Part shown: piece after piece, positions 8,865 to 18,335 of the stretch | Layout: the number at the start of each line of letters is the position of its first letter | Position numbering within the stretch: position 1 is the first letter of the stretch | Source of the DNA: Deltaproteobacteria bacterium | GTDB taxonomy: Bacteria > Desulfobacterota > Desulfobacteria > Desulfobacterales > ETH-SRB1 | Length of the DNA stretch: 21,291 nt | Assembly (NCBI GenBank): GCA_019314185.1 | Contig: JAFCZU010000070.1 | Location: 1 to 21,291, forward strand | Reading direction: 5' to 3' | The notes under the pieces: generated by a model | Told to the model about the DNA's origin: nothing | The model's input: only the letters and a program-made list of their open reading frames with translations | Databases searched by the model: none | Program-made: the position numbers and the translations under genes

Positions 8865-10382
8865 TTATTTTATTGTATCCTTAAATTCTTCACCGTAAGC
8901 CTTAAGTGCCTCAGTCATTGTCTTGTCCAGATCGTCTGAAATCTCCTGTTTCTCCGCAAGCTCAGTAAATATCTGAGGATGCCTCTCTTCTATGAATGTG
9001 TAAAGACCTGTTTCATATTTTGCCAGAACATCGAGAGGCAAATTGTCAAGGAAACCTCTTGTACCCGCAAAAAGTATCGAGACCTGCTTTTCCATCGATA
9101 ATGGCTGATATTGCGGCTGTTTTAATATTTCGACCAGCCTTGCACCCCTTGTTAACTGTGCCTGTGTTGCTTTGTCCAAATCGCTGCCGAACGCAGCGAA
9201 TGCCTCCAGTTCCCGGTACTGAGCCAGATCGAGCCGAAGAGTACCGGCCACCTGCTTCATGGCCTTAACCTGGGCTGACCCTCCAACCCGTGAAACAGAA
9301 AGTCCTACATTAATAGAAGGCCTGACACCGGCAAAAAACAAACTCGGTTCAAGGTATATCTGCCCATCAGTAATGGATATAACGTTTGTCGGAATATAGG
9401 CAGACACATCACCTGCCTGAGTCTCAATAATCGGCAACGCTGTCAAAGATCCTGCACCAAGTTCATCGCTTAGCTTGGCAGAGCGCTCAAGAAGTCGAGA
9501 ATGATTATAAAAAATATCGCCGGGGAATGCCTCGCGTCCCGGAGGTCGTCTCAAAAGCAAAGAGACCTGACGATATGAAACAGCTTGCTTTGAAAGATCA
9601 TCATATATGATTAATGCATGCTGTCCTTTATCACGAAAATATTCGCCGATGGCGCACCCTGAATAAGGAGCAATATACTGCAAAGTCGCCGGATCACTGG
9701 CACATGCAGCTATTATGGTTGTATATTCCATAGCCCCATGCTTTTCAAGAATAGCATGAACCTGGGCAACCGTCGATTTTTTCTGACCACATGCAACATA
9801 AATGCAAAATACATCTTTACCCTTTTGATTAATGATGGCATCGACTCCGATTGCTGTTTTGCCGATCTGCCGGTCACCGATGATAAGTTCGCGCTGGCCA
9901 CGACCCACTGGAACCATTGCGTCCACAGACTTAAGCCCAGTGTACATGGGTTCATGCACCCCCTTTCGCTCGATAACGCCCGGCGCAACCATCTCAACCC
10001 TGCGGAACTCTTTTGCATCAAGAGGCCCCTTACCGTCAATAGGCTCGCCAACAGTCGATAGAACACGCCCAAGAACAGCTTCTCCAACAGGCACCTGAGC
10101 AATACGTCCGGTACGCTTGACCATATCGCCCTCTTTAATATGGATATCTTCACCCATAATGGCGACACCAACATTATCTTCTTCGAGGTTCAACACAAGT
10201 CCCAGAATATTGCCTGGAAATTCAACAAGTTCCAATGCCATGGCTTTTTCAAGGCCATATACCCTGGCGATCCCATCACCTACCGACAATACCACCCCTG
10301 TCTCACTTAGCTCGACCTTCTTGTCATAGTCGGTAATCTGCTCTCTAATAATTTGACTTATTTCTTCGGCTTTTAATTCCAT
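8865..10382 (-). CDS. atpA: ATP synthase F1 alpha subunit
   Basis: This is the non-catalytic nucleotide-binding subunit that alternates with beta and contributes the arginine finger. The 505-residue product has the N-terminal delta-binding region, the P-loop GDRQIGKT (Ile where many alpha subunits have Thr), YDDLSKQA after the Walker B strand, [14 protein letters not shown] and the arginine-finger segment [10 protein letters not shown]. The ATG overlaps the atpH stop in a TAATG junction (10380-10384), indicating translational coupling. The Ile variant lies in the non-catalytic site and I do not read it as inactivating. Confidence 0.98.
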   Translation of the reverse strand: MELKAEEISQIIREQITDYDKKVELSETGVVLSVGDGIARVYGLEKAMALELVEFPGNILGLVLNLEEDNVGVAIMGEDIHIKEGDMVKRTGRIAQVPVGEAVLGRVLSTVGEPIDGKGPLDAKEFRRVEMVAPGVIERKGVHEPMYTGLKSVDAMVPVGRGQRELIIGDRQIGKTAIGVDAIINQKGKDVFCIYVACGQKKSTVAQVHAILEKHGAMEYTTIIAACASDPATLQYIAPYSGCAIGEYFRDKGQHALIIYDDLSKQAVSYRQVSLLLRRPPGREAFPGDIFYNHSRLLERSAKLSDELGAGSLTALPIIETQAGDVSAYIPTNVISITDGQIYLEPSLFFAGVRPSINVGLSVSRVGGSAQVKAMKQVAGTLRLDLAQYRELEAFAAFGSDLDKATQAQLTRGARLVEILKQPQYQPLSMEKQVSILFAGTRGFLDNLPLDVLAKYETGLYTFIEERHPQIFTELAEKQEISDDLDKTMTEALKAYGEEFKDTIK

Positions 10383-10933
10383 TAGACACTCTCACCCCTT
10401 TTTAAAGATTCTCTCATATTGAGTAATTGTGTTTTGACGCTTCCGTCTAAAACAAGATCTCCTATTCTGGTAACAATTCCGCCGATAAGTTCAGGATCCT
10501 GTTCAACCTCCAGCATAACGTCCTTACCTGTCCTTTTCGACAAAGCGCTGCGAATTTTTTCAACGGTTTCAGATGAAAGCTCGGTAGCAGAAACCAGACT
10601 GGCACGGGCAATACCTTTTAATTCATCGGCCAGTTTTTGATAAAACTCACTGATATTACTCAAAAACCCAATCCTCCCCTTGTCAAATAGCAATAAAAGA
10701 TATGACGACATAATTTTGGTAGGATTCAGCCTGTCAATAATTGCCTTTAAAACTTTTCTCCGGCCTTCAACATCATAAAGAGGATTACAGATTGCCTGCT
10801 CAAGCTCATGCTCTTTCCGGATCAAACCTGAAAACATATCAAGCTCATCTCTATAAGTTTCAGCCTGACCATCTTCCTTGCCAATAAGCAAAAGCGCCTT
10901 GGCATAACGCCGTGCAACAATCAAATTCTTCAT
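10382..10933 (-). CDS. atpH: ATP synthase F1 delta subunit
   Basis: The delta subunit (OSCP homologue) connects the peripheral b/b' stalk to the top of alpha3beta3. The 183-residue product begins with ARRYAKALL, the family hallmark, has the N-terminal six-helix region and ends with the conserved [21 protein letters not shown]. Length is normal. Start and stop both use TAATG overlaps, with atpF upstream and atpA downstream, so its translation is coupled on both sides. Confidence 0.96.
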   Translation of the reverse strand: MKNLIVARRYAKALLLIGKEDGQAETYRDELDMFSGLIRKEHELEQAICNPLYDVEGRRKVLKAIIDRLNPTKIMSSYLLLLFDKGRIGFLSNISEFYQKLADELKGIARASLVSATELSSETVEKIRSALSKRTGKDVMLEVEQDPELIGGIVTRIGDLVLDGSVKTQLLNMRESLKRGESV

Positions 10934-11553
10934 TATGCCACCACCTTCTCTAAATATTCATCTACAAGTCTATCATGATCTTCAGTCGTAATTGTGCTTC
11001 TGATAATCTCTTCGGCTTTCATAAGAGCTTTTTCAGATATCTCTTCCTGAAGTTTCGACTTAGCCTGTTTGAATTCATGCTCAATATTTCTTTTGGCCTG
11101 TTCCTCAAGTTTTACAGCTTCAGCCTCAGCTTCCTTCAGTATTCTAGCCTTAGCCTCATTCCCCTGTTTTATATATTCAGCAACAACCTTCTCAGCCTCC
11201 TTGCCTAACAGAGAAAGCCTTTCATTGTATTCAGCCAGCTTTTTCTCAGCATCCTTTTTCTTTGCTTCAAGTTCATCTATCTGATCCTTAATCCCTTTAA
11301 CCCGCGCATTAAGCGCCTGTGATACCGGCTTCCTCAAGATAAAAAACAAGGCAATTGCCAACACAGAAAAATTCATGACCTTGTAAGTATCTGTGGACAC
11401 CCAACCCTTTGACTTACCATGTTCACCACCTGACGAACTAAAGGCAACATCAACAGTAGAAAATTGAAACGCTGCGGCAAGAAGAATTGTAAGCACTGCA
11501 ACCAAAAGATACTTCCGGTTAAAACCAGGCTCTTTTTTCATAAATTGTTTCAT
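10933..11553 (-). CDS. atpF: ATP synthase F0 subunit b (second b-type gene)
   Basis: This is a peripheral-stalk subunit with a membrane anchor and a long amphipathic helix that holds alpha3beta3 against rotation. The 206-residue product is longer than the ~156 of E. coli b: a first hydrophobic segment (about 14-31, signal-peptide-like, followed by a Ser/Gly/Lys linker) precedes the membrane helix at about 60-73 (FSVLAIALFFILRKP). From residue 80 it is charged coiled coil. I recall a two-segment N-terminus in deltaproteobacterial b subunits; cleavage of the first segment is inference. It is linked to atpF' and atpH by TAATG overlaps. Confidence 0.92.
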   Translation of the reverse strand: MKQFMKKEPGFNRKYLLVAVLTILLAAAFQFSTVDVAFSSSGGEHGKSKGWVSTDTYKVMNFSVLAIALFFILRKPVSQALNARVKGIKDQIDELEAKKKDAEKKLAEYNERLSLLGKEAEKVVAEYIKQGNEAKARILKEAEAEAVKLEEQAKRNIEHEFKQAKSKLQEEISEKALMKAEEIIRSTITTEDHDRLVDEYLEKVVA

Positions 11554-11978
11554 TAGAAAGCCCTCCCCAGAATTTTTTGGCCAATCTCGTTTGCAAAAAC
11601 ATCCAATTGCTGCTGCAACGATTTACTGACACTCTCAACATCCTTTGCAATTTTCCCACGAACTTCCGCAAGATCTGCCTGAGCCTTTTTATTTATTTTC
11701 TCAAGCACCTTTTTTTCTTCATCGAAAGCTTCCTGCAATAAAGCTTCTTTTTCCTTTAATCCACTTACCCTTGCCTCTTTAATGCCCGACATAAATGCCT
11801 CATCCTTTTCCTTTGCATCACTATCGGCAACATCAATTCCCTGCTCAAGACCTGCAAGTTTCTCCTTTCTCTGAATTAACACTTTCCGGATCGGCTTATA
11901 CAGAACGATATTTAAAACAAATATCAAAAAAAGAAAATTGACGATCTGGATAAAGACTGATGCATCAACACTAACCAT
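11553..11978 (-). CDS. atpF': ATP synthase F0 subunit b'
   Basis: The 141-residue b-type subunit has the plain layout: a short N-terminal membrane helix (SVFIQIVNFLFLIFVLNIVL, about 8-27), the KPIRKVL turn, then a continuous charged coiled coil to the end. With the neighbouring atpF it would give a b/b' heterodimeric peripheral stalk. ATG is preceded by GGAGG at 7-nt spacing. It is the first gene of the seven-gene F1/stalk operon; no a- or c-subunit gene adjoins it. Confidence 0.93.
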   Translation of the reverse strand: MVSVDASVFIQIVNFLFLIFVLNIVLYKPIRKVLIQRKEKLAGLEQGIDVADSDAKEKDEAFMSGIKEARVSGLKEKEALLQEAFDEEKKVLEKINKKAQADLAEVRGKIAKDVESVSKSLQQQLDVFANEIGQKILGRAF

Positions 11979-12032
11979 TTGAATCCTCCATGAATTAATT
12001 GAGACAATTGTAATAAAACTTTAATTTGAGTT

Positions 12033-12061
12033 TCAATAAACCAACAACAGCAAATTGTCAA
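12033..12061 (-). promoter_or_regulatory. Candidate atp operon promoter
   Basis: The minus strand has a perfect -35 TTGACA (12056-12061), a 17-nt spacer and a weak -10 TATTGA (12033-12038). It lies about 55 nt before the atpF' start, on the atp side of the long hairpin. The weak -10 lowers confidence. Confidence 0.5.
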
Positions 12062-12136
12062 AGGTTTTTTTTAATTTTTATTGCCTTTATGCTTTTTGTG
12101 CTTATCGGGAAGATATCTTATATTCTCTTAAGAGTA

Positions 12137-12188
12137 ATGGTCTCGTAAAAAGTCGGAAAATCAAATTGCCGACTTCTTGCGAGACCAT
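12137..12188 (-). repeat. Long near-perfect hairpin between rodA and the atp operon
   Basis: Arms 12137-12156 (ATGGTCTCGTAAAAAGTCGG) and 12169-12188 are inverted repeats matching at 18 of 20 positions around a 12-nt loop. It starts about 10 nt after the rodA stop. No immediate T-tract follows on the minus strand, so it is better described as a REP-like or stabilising hairpin than as a classic intrinsic terminator, though it may still limit read-through from the mre/mrd operon. Confidence 0.7.
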
Positions 12189-12198
12189 ACAAAAGTCC

Positions 12199-13302
12199 CT
12201 ACTCAGCAATAAATCGCCTCATGCTAATGTTCATTAAAATGCCTATGCAAATCATTATGGTCAAAATTGATGAACCACCATAACTGACAAATGGCAATGG
12301 TACGCCAACAACCGGCATCAGGCCAATAACCATACCAATGTTAATAAAAACCTGCCAGAATATCATCGCTGTAATACCCATCGAAAGGATGGTGCCAAAT
12401 GGCTCTCTACATTTATAAGCAATATTCAGCCCCTTGATAATAAGCACTAAAAATAACATAAGAATAATTAATGAGCCCAAAAAACCCCACTCCTCTGACA
12501 ATACCGAAAATATAAAATCCGTATGCTGTTCAGGCAAAAAAGAAAGTGCGTTTTGAGTTCCTTTCAGAAATCCTTTACCTGAAATCATTCCAGACCCCAC
12601 GGCAATTTTTGATTGAATAATATGATAACCAGCTCCAAGCGGATCACGGTCAGGATTCAAAAATGTTAATATACGCTGCTTTTGATATCCTTTCAGGTAA
12701 TATAAAACCAGTGGTATGGTTCCTGTGCAAAAAGCAATTATATATGCAAGTGAGCGTTTTTCAATTTTTACAAAAATCGTCATTGAGCCGGCAATTAAAG
12801 CAACCATAATGGCTGTTCCCAAGTCAGGTTGTTTTAGTATCAAAACGAAAGGAATTATTGTTAATATAAATGGATGAATCAGTTCGCGCAAGGCCAATCC
12901 CCTGACATCAACAAGCTTTGAATAATATCGAGCCAGAATAATAATAACGGCAACTTTGACTATCTCGGACGGCTGAATTGAAACAGGACCAAATACTATC
13001 CAGCGCCTCGCGCCTCCAGCATAATTTCCGAAAAAGAAAACAGCGATCAAAAGAAAGATACATATAGCATAAATTGCATGAGCCCATCGATCTAACATTC
13101 TGTAATTAAAAAGAAATGAAATAATCATCGCGCACAATCCAGCACAATACCAAACAGCCTGTTTTATGCATAAAGCTTTTTGCGGAGTCGGCACGCCAGC
13201 CGTTACAGCGCTGTATAAAATTATCAGGCCAAAGCACCCAAGTAAAAATGTCACACCTAATAAAACCCAATCAAAATGTTGTAAAAGCCGCCGATCAAAC
13301 AT
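12199..13302 (-). CDS. rodA: Peptidoglycan glycosyltransferase RodA (SEDS family)
   Basis: RodA polymerises lipid II glycan strands for cell elongation and works with PBP2 in the inner membrane. The 367-residue product is almost entirely membrane helices, about ten, as in the family. It has GGARRWI and the SIQPSEIVKVA block after the third or fourth helix, KQPDLGTA and the periplasmic FLPEQHTDFIFS with the catalytic aspartate at position 262, the same number as in E. coli RodA. The end carries GVPLPFVSYGGSS. ATG starts 3 nt after the mrdA stop, so the two are translated together. It is the last gene of the mre operon. Confidence 0.97.
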   Translation of the reverse strand: MFDRRLLQHFDWVLLGVTFLLGCFGLIILYSAVTAGVPTPQKALCIKQAVWYCAGLCAMIISFLFNYRMLDRWAHAIYAICIFLLIAVFFFGNYAGGARRWIVFGPVSIQPSEIVKVAVIIILARYYSKLVDVRGLALRELIHPFILTIIPFVLILKQPDLGTAIMVALIAGSMTIFVKIEKRSLAYIIAFCTGTIPLVLYYLKGYQKQRILTFLNPDRDPLGAGYHIIQSKIAVGSGMISGKGFLKGTQNALSFLPEQHTDFIFSVLSEEWGFLGSLIILMLFLVLIIKGLNIAYKCREPFGTILSMGITAMIFWQVFINIGMVIGLMPVVGVPLPFVSYGGSSILTIMICIGILMNISMRRFIAE

Positions 13303-13305
13303 ATA

Positions 13306-15147
13306 TTATCCGTCCATCCCACCCAAATAGGTACTTATCAGTTCTCTTGCAATCGGAGCCGCTGCACTCGAACCATGTTCTCCATGTTCTACAATAACGA
13401 CAACAGCAATTTTAGAATTATCAGATGGAGCATATGCCACAAACCAGGCATGCGCTTTTAAATGAGACGCTCTATCTTCTTCGCATGTATTGTCGTTTGT
13501 TTTACGGCTAACGAGTTGAACTGTCCCTGTTTTTCCGCTAATGTCGATACCGTCAATATGGGCAATTCTTGCGGTTCCATATCTTTTGTTTACAGCCTCC
13601 AACAAACCCTTTTTGACAAGCTTAAGAGTTTGTGGGCCGGCCGGCAATCTACCTGCAGGCTTTCCGTTTTCGTGAGAATTGTTGACATCATGCACCAGCT
13701 TACCTTCAGCTGTTTCAATTTTCTTTATTATAGAAGGAGTGTATATTTTACCGTTATTGGCAACCGCTGAAATAAGAACCAGCATCTGTATCGGAGTAAC
13801 AAGATTATAGCCCTGCCCAATGGCTATCGAAAGAGTTTCTCCTTTCTGCCATGCGATACCTGTGTAACGATTCTTCCAGGCAGCAGTTGGTATTAAACCT
13901 GATGCCTCATTATCGAGGTTAATCCCTGTGGGTGAACCAAGACCACAGGCTTTAGCATACCATGCGAGCCGATCTACACCAAGCTTCTGGCCGACCTGAT
14001 AAAAAAAAACATCACATGATTCAGCCAGTGCCCTTATAACATTGACGCTGCCATGCCCTGTTTTTTTCCAGCATCGAAATTCACGATCTCCGTATTTATA
14101 ATGGCCCGGGCAGTAAAATGTGGTATTTTCATCGATAATCCCTTCTTCAATGCCAGCTATGGCCGTTATTATTTTATACGTTGATGCTGGGGGATACTCA
14201 GCCTGAACAGCTTTGTTTTCCATTGGCCTGAATGGGTTAGAAATCAGAGAATTCCATTCTTCATGGGACATGCCTTTTACAAAAGCATTCTGATCAAACG
14301 AAGGGCTGCTCGCCATAGCAAGGATATCCCCTGTTGTTGGATCCATTGCCACCACAGCACCCGCCACTCCTTCTAACAACTCTTCAGCTTTTTGTTGCAA
14401 AGGCTGATCAATGGTTAAAAAAATGTTATGGCCTGCCTGAGCTTCTACGGTTTCCAATATTCTAACGACCTGTCCGGTGGCATTTACTTCGACCTGCCTA
14501 CCGCCATGCTTACCCCTTAAAAAATCCTCATATGCCTTCTCAACACCAAATTTTCCTATAAAATCTCCGGCCCTGCACCCCGGATACTTTCCGGATTTAA
14601 GCTCATTAGAATTTATTTCACCCAAATACCCTATAAGATGCGCTGCGCTGCGCCTGTTGATATAATGCCTCCGGGGTCTGACTTTTACTCCTACACCAGA
14701 AAGATCAAATTTATGAGCCTCAATGACGGCCAATGCATCTCGTCCTATATCCTGCTTAAGCACAACAGGCGTATAGAACGAAATGCCTTTGCCGTACTTT
14801 ATCTTCCGCTTAAGATCAGAGGCGGGGATATTAATATATTGAAACAGCTTTTCAATCGTATGTTCAACAGGCCTGGCATCCTTTAATACAACAGTTAAAT
14901 CAAAAAATGGGCAATTATCCACAATCAATATTCCATTACGGTCATAAATCAAGCCTCTTGGCGGTTCTATACTTTGCAAGCGTATGCAGTTGTTCTCAGA
15001 AAGTCGCCTGAATTCCTCCCCTTCAATTATCTGGAGATAAAACAAACGTGCAATAAGCACAACAAAGACAGCAACAACACATAACGCAACACAGGTTAAA
15101 CGTTGCCTGTACCAACCGCTGTCCGCTGTTTTTAAATATTTACCCAA
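13306..15147 (-). CDS. mrdA: Penicillin-binding protein 2 (elongation transpeptidase)
   Basis: This class B PBP crosslinks new peptidoglycan during side-wall elongation. The 613-residue product has a cytoplasmic N-tip, one membrane anchor (about 17-34), the PBP dimerisation region with PPRGLIYDRNG (62-72), and a transpeptidase domain with SxxK as Ser322-Thr-Tyr-Lys325, the SxN-type SCD at 377-379 and KTG at 539-541. A Cys/His-rich insert (YCPGHY, FRCW, GHG at 345-366) fits PBP2 rather than PBP3. The start codon is TTG (15145-15147): an in-frame TAA lies five codons upstream with no other start between, and the ribosome-binding site is weak. The 51-nt gap to mreD holds nothing evident. Confidence 0.96.
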   Translation of the reverse strand: MGKYLKTADSGWYRQRLTCVALCVVAVFVVLIARLFYLQIIEGEEFRRLSENNCIRLQSIEPPRGLIYDRNGILIVDNCPFFDLTVVLKDARPVEHTIEKLFQYINIPASDLKRKIKYGKGISFYTPVVLKQDIGRDALAVIEAHKFDLSGVGVKVRPRRHYINRRSAAHLIGYLGEINSNELKSGKYPGCRAGDFIGKFGVEKAYEDFLRGKHGGRQVEVNATGQVVRILETVEAQAGHNIFLTIDQPLQQKAEELLEGVAGAVVAMDPTTGDILAMASSPSFDQNAFVKGMSHEEWNSLISNPFRPMENKAVQAEYPPASTYKIITAIAGIEEGIIDENTTFYCPGHYKYGDREFRCWKKTGHGSVNVIRALAESCDVFFYQVGQKLGVDRLAWYAKACGLGSPTGINLDNEASGLIPTAAWKNRYTGIAWQKGETLSIAIGQGYNLVTPIQMLVLISAVANNGKIYTPSIIKKIETAEGKLVHDVNNSHENGKPAGRLPAGPQTLKLVKKGLLEAVNKRYGTARIAHIDGIDISGKTGTVQLVSRKTNDNTCEEDRASHLKAHAWFVAYAPSDNSKIAVVVIVEHGEHGSSAAAPIARELISTYLGGMDG

Positions 15148-15198
15148 AGTATCAACCCGTTATCATTTGTCAATTGAGCGAAAAGCTCAATCAGGGCA

Positions 15199-15720
15199 TT
15201 AAAAACCATTTCTTTTCACAGCAAGCTCATCAAGCCTTTTGTCCCAGCCTTTATAGATATAATTATAAAACAAAATCATAAACGGCCCAGTGCATACTGC
15301 CAATAAAACCTGAATTACAACCGTTTTAAATACAGGCGCGTGAAAATGTGAGGCTGGAGCTAATAAAGCAACAGTTCCCAATAAAATAGCATTCTCTATC
15401 AACACACCTGCAATAACGACAAACAGCAATAAAACATAATCTCCTGCATGCAAATATTTGGTTAACCACTTCACACAAACAAACAACCAGAAGTAGATTG
15501 TTACATACATCCATAACGGGCTTCCTGAAATGCTGTCCATGACAAATCCTAAAAGGAATACTGCCGGTATACCTTCTCGTACCTTTCGGAAAAGACCGAG
15601 AAAGATAATAAAAATGGCTAAAAGATCCGGAAAATTATCAAACAATGTAAAACATGGTATAATTGTTGTCTGAATGATCACCAGACATAGACAGGTACAA
15701 ACATGAAAGCAATATGTCAT
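15199..15720 (-). CDS. mreD: Rod-shape determining protein MreD
   Basis: MreD is an integral membrane component of the elongation complex. The 173-residue product has five or six hydrophobic helices and the pattern LFDNFPDLLAIFIIFLGLFR, then GIPAVFLLGFVMDSISGSPLW, typical of MreD, whose sequence is otherwise poorly conserved. I chose the ATG at 15718-15720 because it overlaps the mreC stop as ATGA and starts the first helix directly; an upstream ATG at 15759 would lie inside mreC. Identification is strengthened by its place between mreC and mrdA. Confidence 0.92.
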   Translation of the reverse strand: MTYCFHVCTCLCLVIIQTTIIPCFTLFDNFPDLLAIFIIFLGLFRKVREGIPAVFLLGFVMDSISGSPLWMYVTIYFWLFVCVKWLTKYLHAGDYVLLLFVVIAGVLIENAILLGTVALLAPASHFHAPVFKTVVIQVLLAVCTGPFMILFYNYIYKGWDKRLDELAVKRNGF

Positions 15721-16562
15721 TGCCCGCTCACATCTGATATAAACTCGGCATGTTTGCAAAAATTTAATATCACTATAACTTCTTCCAGCTTTTCAAAATC
15801 AATATAAGGGGTTACGGTAACATCCTGGAACATGCCGGAATTGTGTTTTATTACTTCTGAAACGCTCCCAACACGCAACCCTTTTGGGAAAACAGCGTCC
15901 AGCCCTGACGAAACAACCGTATCACCGACTTTGACATCATGCTTACGCAAAATATAACTAAAAACACATCGACCTGCTGACTCTCCCACAACAATTCCCC
16001 GAGCCCTTGTCCTCTGTACAAGCGCATCTACAGCGCTAATCTGGTCAATTATCAAAAGTACTTTTGAATAATGAGATGAAACATCGATAACCTGCCCAAC
16101 GATACCTTCCGGAACTACAACGGACAAACCTTTTACAACTCCATCTGTTTTGCCTTTGTCTATAATTATAGTTTTAAACCATGGAGAAGGATCCTTGCCG
16201 ATTACTTCAGCAACAATGACTTTTTTAGTCATTGTTTTTCGAAAGTTTAAGATGTTGCGGAATCTCTTATTGGAAATCTCAATTTCATTGCACCGGTTAT
16301 TTTTTTCAATGGCACTGCTTAAGGCTTTCCTGAGATTGTCATTTTCTTCATGCAATGAAACAAGAAAGAAATAGCGGTTCCATATACATTTAATAAAAGA
16401 AATCGAACGGGTGGTCACATTCTGGAAAGGAGCGACAAATGAAATTGCAATTCGTCCTGCTCCAAAGGAATGATAGCGACGATTGGTAATGGAAAGAATA
16501 ATTATATTGATGGCAATTAGAACAATCACACCAGCAATGATTACAATTTTTTTTGAGAACAT
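15717..16562 (-). CDS. mreC: Rod-shape determining protein MreC
   Basis: MreC is a bitopic inner-membrane protein with a periplasmic scaffold that activates PBP2/RodA. The 281-residue product has an N-terminal membrane helix (about 5-25), a coiled coil near 60-100 (LHEENDNLRKALSSAIEKN), then the two beta-barrel domains, with VIGKDPSPWFKTIIIDKGKTDGV and the GIVGQVIDVS and VLLIIDQISAVDALVQRTRARGIV strands diagnostic for the family. The stop overlaps the mreD start (ATGA). ATG lies 4 nt after the mreB stop. Confidence 0.96.
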   Translation of the reverse strand: MFSKKIVIIAGVIVLIAINIIILSITNRRYHSFGAGRIAISFVAPFQNVTTRSISFIKCIWNRYFFLVSLHEENDNLRKALSSAIEKNNRCNEIEISNKRFRNILNFRKTMTKKVIVAEVIGKDPSPWFKTIIIDKGKTDGVVKGLSVVVPEGIVGQVIDVSSHYSKVLLIIDQISAVDALVQRTRARGIVVGESAGRCVFSYILRKHDVKVGDTVVSSGLDAVFPKGLRVGSVSEVIKHNSGMFQDVTVTPYIDFEKLEEVIVILNFCKHAEFISDVSGQ

Positions 16563-16566
16563 GAAA

Positions 16567-17613
<1,047 letters not shown>

Positions 17614-17693
17614 TCATTTGCACACATAAGAGTATGTATACTACTTTTTTATTTATATTAGATCCCTGATTACATTTATGTTTATTTACACCT

Positions 17694-17829
17694 AAGTTGA
17701 GCGATCAGCTCTTAGCTCTTATTATTTCGGGTGGTTACCAGCGATTCGATTTTCACCCATTGGGTGAAATCTTGACTTTTAGCAATATATTGAAATTATT
17801 GTGCTAACTGCTAAAAGCTAATCGCTCAT
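17694..17829. repeat. Large nested inverted-repeat element upstream of mreB
   Basis: The left arm (from 17697, GAGCGATCAGCTCTTAGC) recurs inverted at the right end, where the minus strand from about 17827 down reads GAGCGATTAGCTTTTAGC. Both arms are built of 7-nt units. The match continues imperfectly to TTATTATTTC (~17719-17728) and GAAATTATTG (~17792-17801). At the centre is a perfect 19-bp dyad, TTTCACCCA-T-TGGGTGAAA (17751-17769). Outer arms and inner dyad share a centre near 17760-17763. It lies about 90-220 bp upstream of the mreB start. Confidence 0.65.
17751..17769. repeat. Perfect 19-bp palindrome TTTCACCCA-T-TGGGTGAAA
   Basis: Nine-base arms are perfectly symmetric around one central base at the core of the larger inverted element. 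It could be a dimeric-protein operator about 145 bp upstream of mreB, or simply the hairpin tip of the element. Only one copy is present in the window. Confidence 0.6.
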
Positions 17830-17960
17830 TTTAGATATAAAAAAGGCAAGAATGTGATTCTTTTTATAAAGATTAGCAAAAACATCCTGTCATTACAAGG
17901 AAAATCTATAAAAGAAATACCGGAAAACGATTGAGCATTTTGGTCAAGATAAAAATCTAT

Positions 17961-18088
17961 GAACGTCCAACATCGAATTTTGAATAAGGAATTCTGCCAA
18001 TTTATAAACCGGTGGAGCGACCCGCCGTGCTCGCGCCCGTCGCGGCAGGAGCGATTTCATCATTCGATGTTCAATGTTCGATCTGACC
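17961..18088. repeat. Second inverted pair of heptamer arrays around a GC-rich core
   Basis: The left array 17961-17995 has units GAACGTC / CAACATC / GAATTTT / GAATAAG / GAATTCT. The right array 18061-18088 has CATTCGA / TGTTCAA / TGTTCGA / TCTGACC, and its minus strand contains GAACATTGAACATCGAATGA, an inverted relative of the left array. Between them (18010-18055) is a GC-rich core with GCGAC/GTCGC symmetry that stands out from the A/T-rich surroundings. Confidence 0.6.
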
Positions 18089-18110
18089 TTGCAAATACTA
18101 TGCCAAGGCA

Positions 18111-18131
18111 CGTGTCCGATGCTGGACGTTC
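18111..18131. repeat. Short heptamer array
   Basis: Units CGTGTCC / GATGCTG / GACGTTC lie in exact 7-nt register. The minus strand (GAACGTCCAGCATCGGACA) closely resembles the start of the array at 17961, so it is a third, inverted member of that family. Confidence 0.5.
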
Positions 18132-18335
18132 AAAAAAATTCACCTATATCATATAATACCGAATTCATTAAGCATAAAATGGAAATTCCTATACTATCAA
18201 GTTACATTCTCAAGTTTCGCCCCCTTGATTTCTATCAATATCAAGACGGTAAGGGTTGGAAATAACATTTTTACAGCGAAATCATTTGCTTATATTTTGT
18301 AACCGGCAACCTGTGCGGCATATATTACGATCAGG

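Noticed and set aside
12055..12237. 60-codon plus-strand frame between atpF' and rodA
   Set aside because: It crosses the long hairpin and the end of rodA and carries no recognisable signal.
17772..17800. Plus-strand promoter TTGACT-17-ATTATT
   Set aside because: Weak -10, inside the nested inverted element, and no plus-strand gene follows.
17959..18265. Short plus-strand frames in the mreB upstream region
   Set aside because: They span heptamer arrays and the GC-rich core and have no coding signature.
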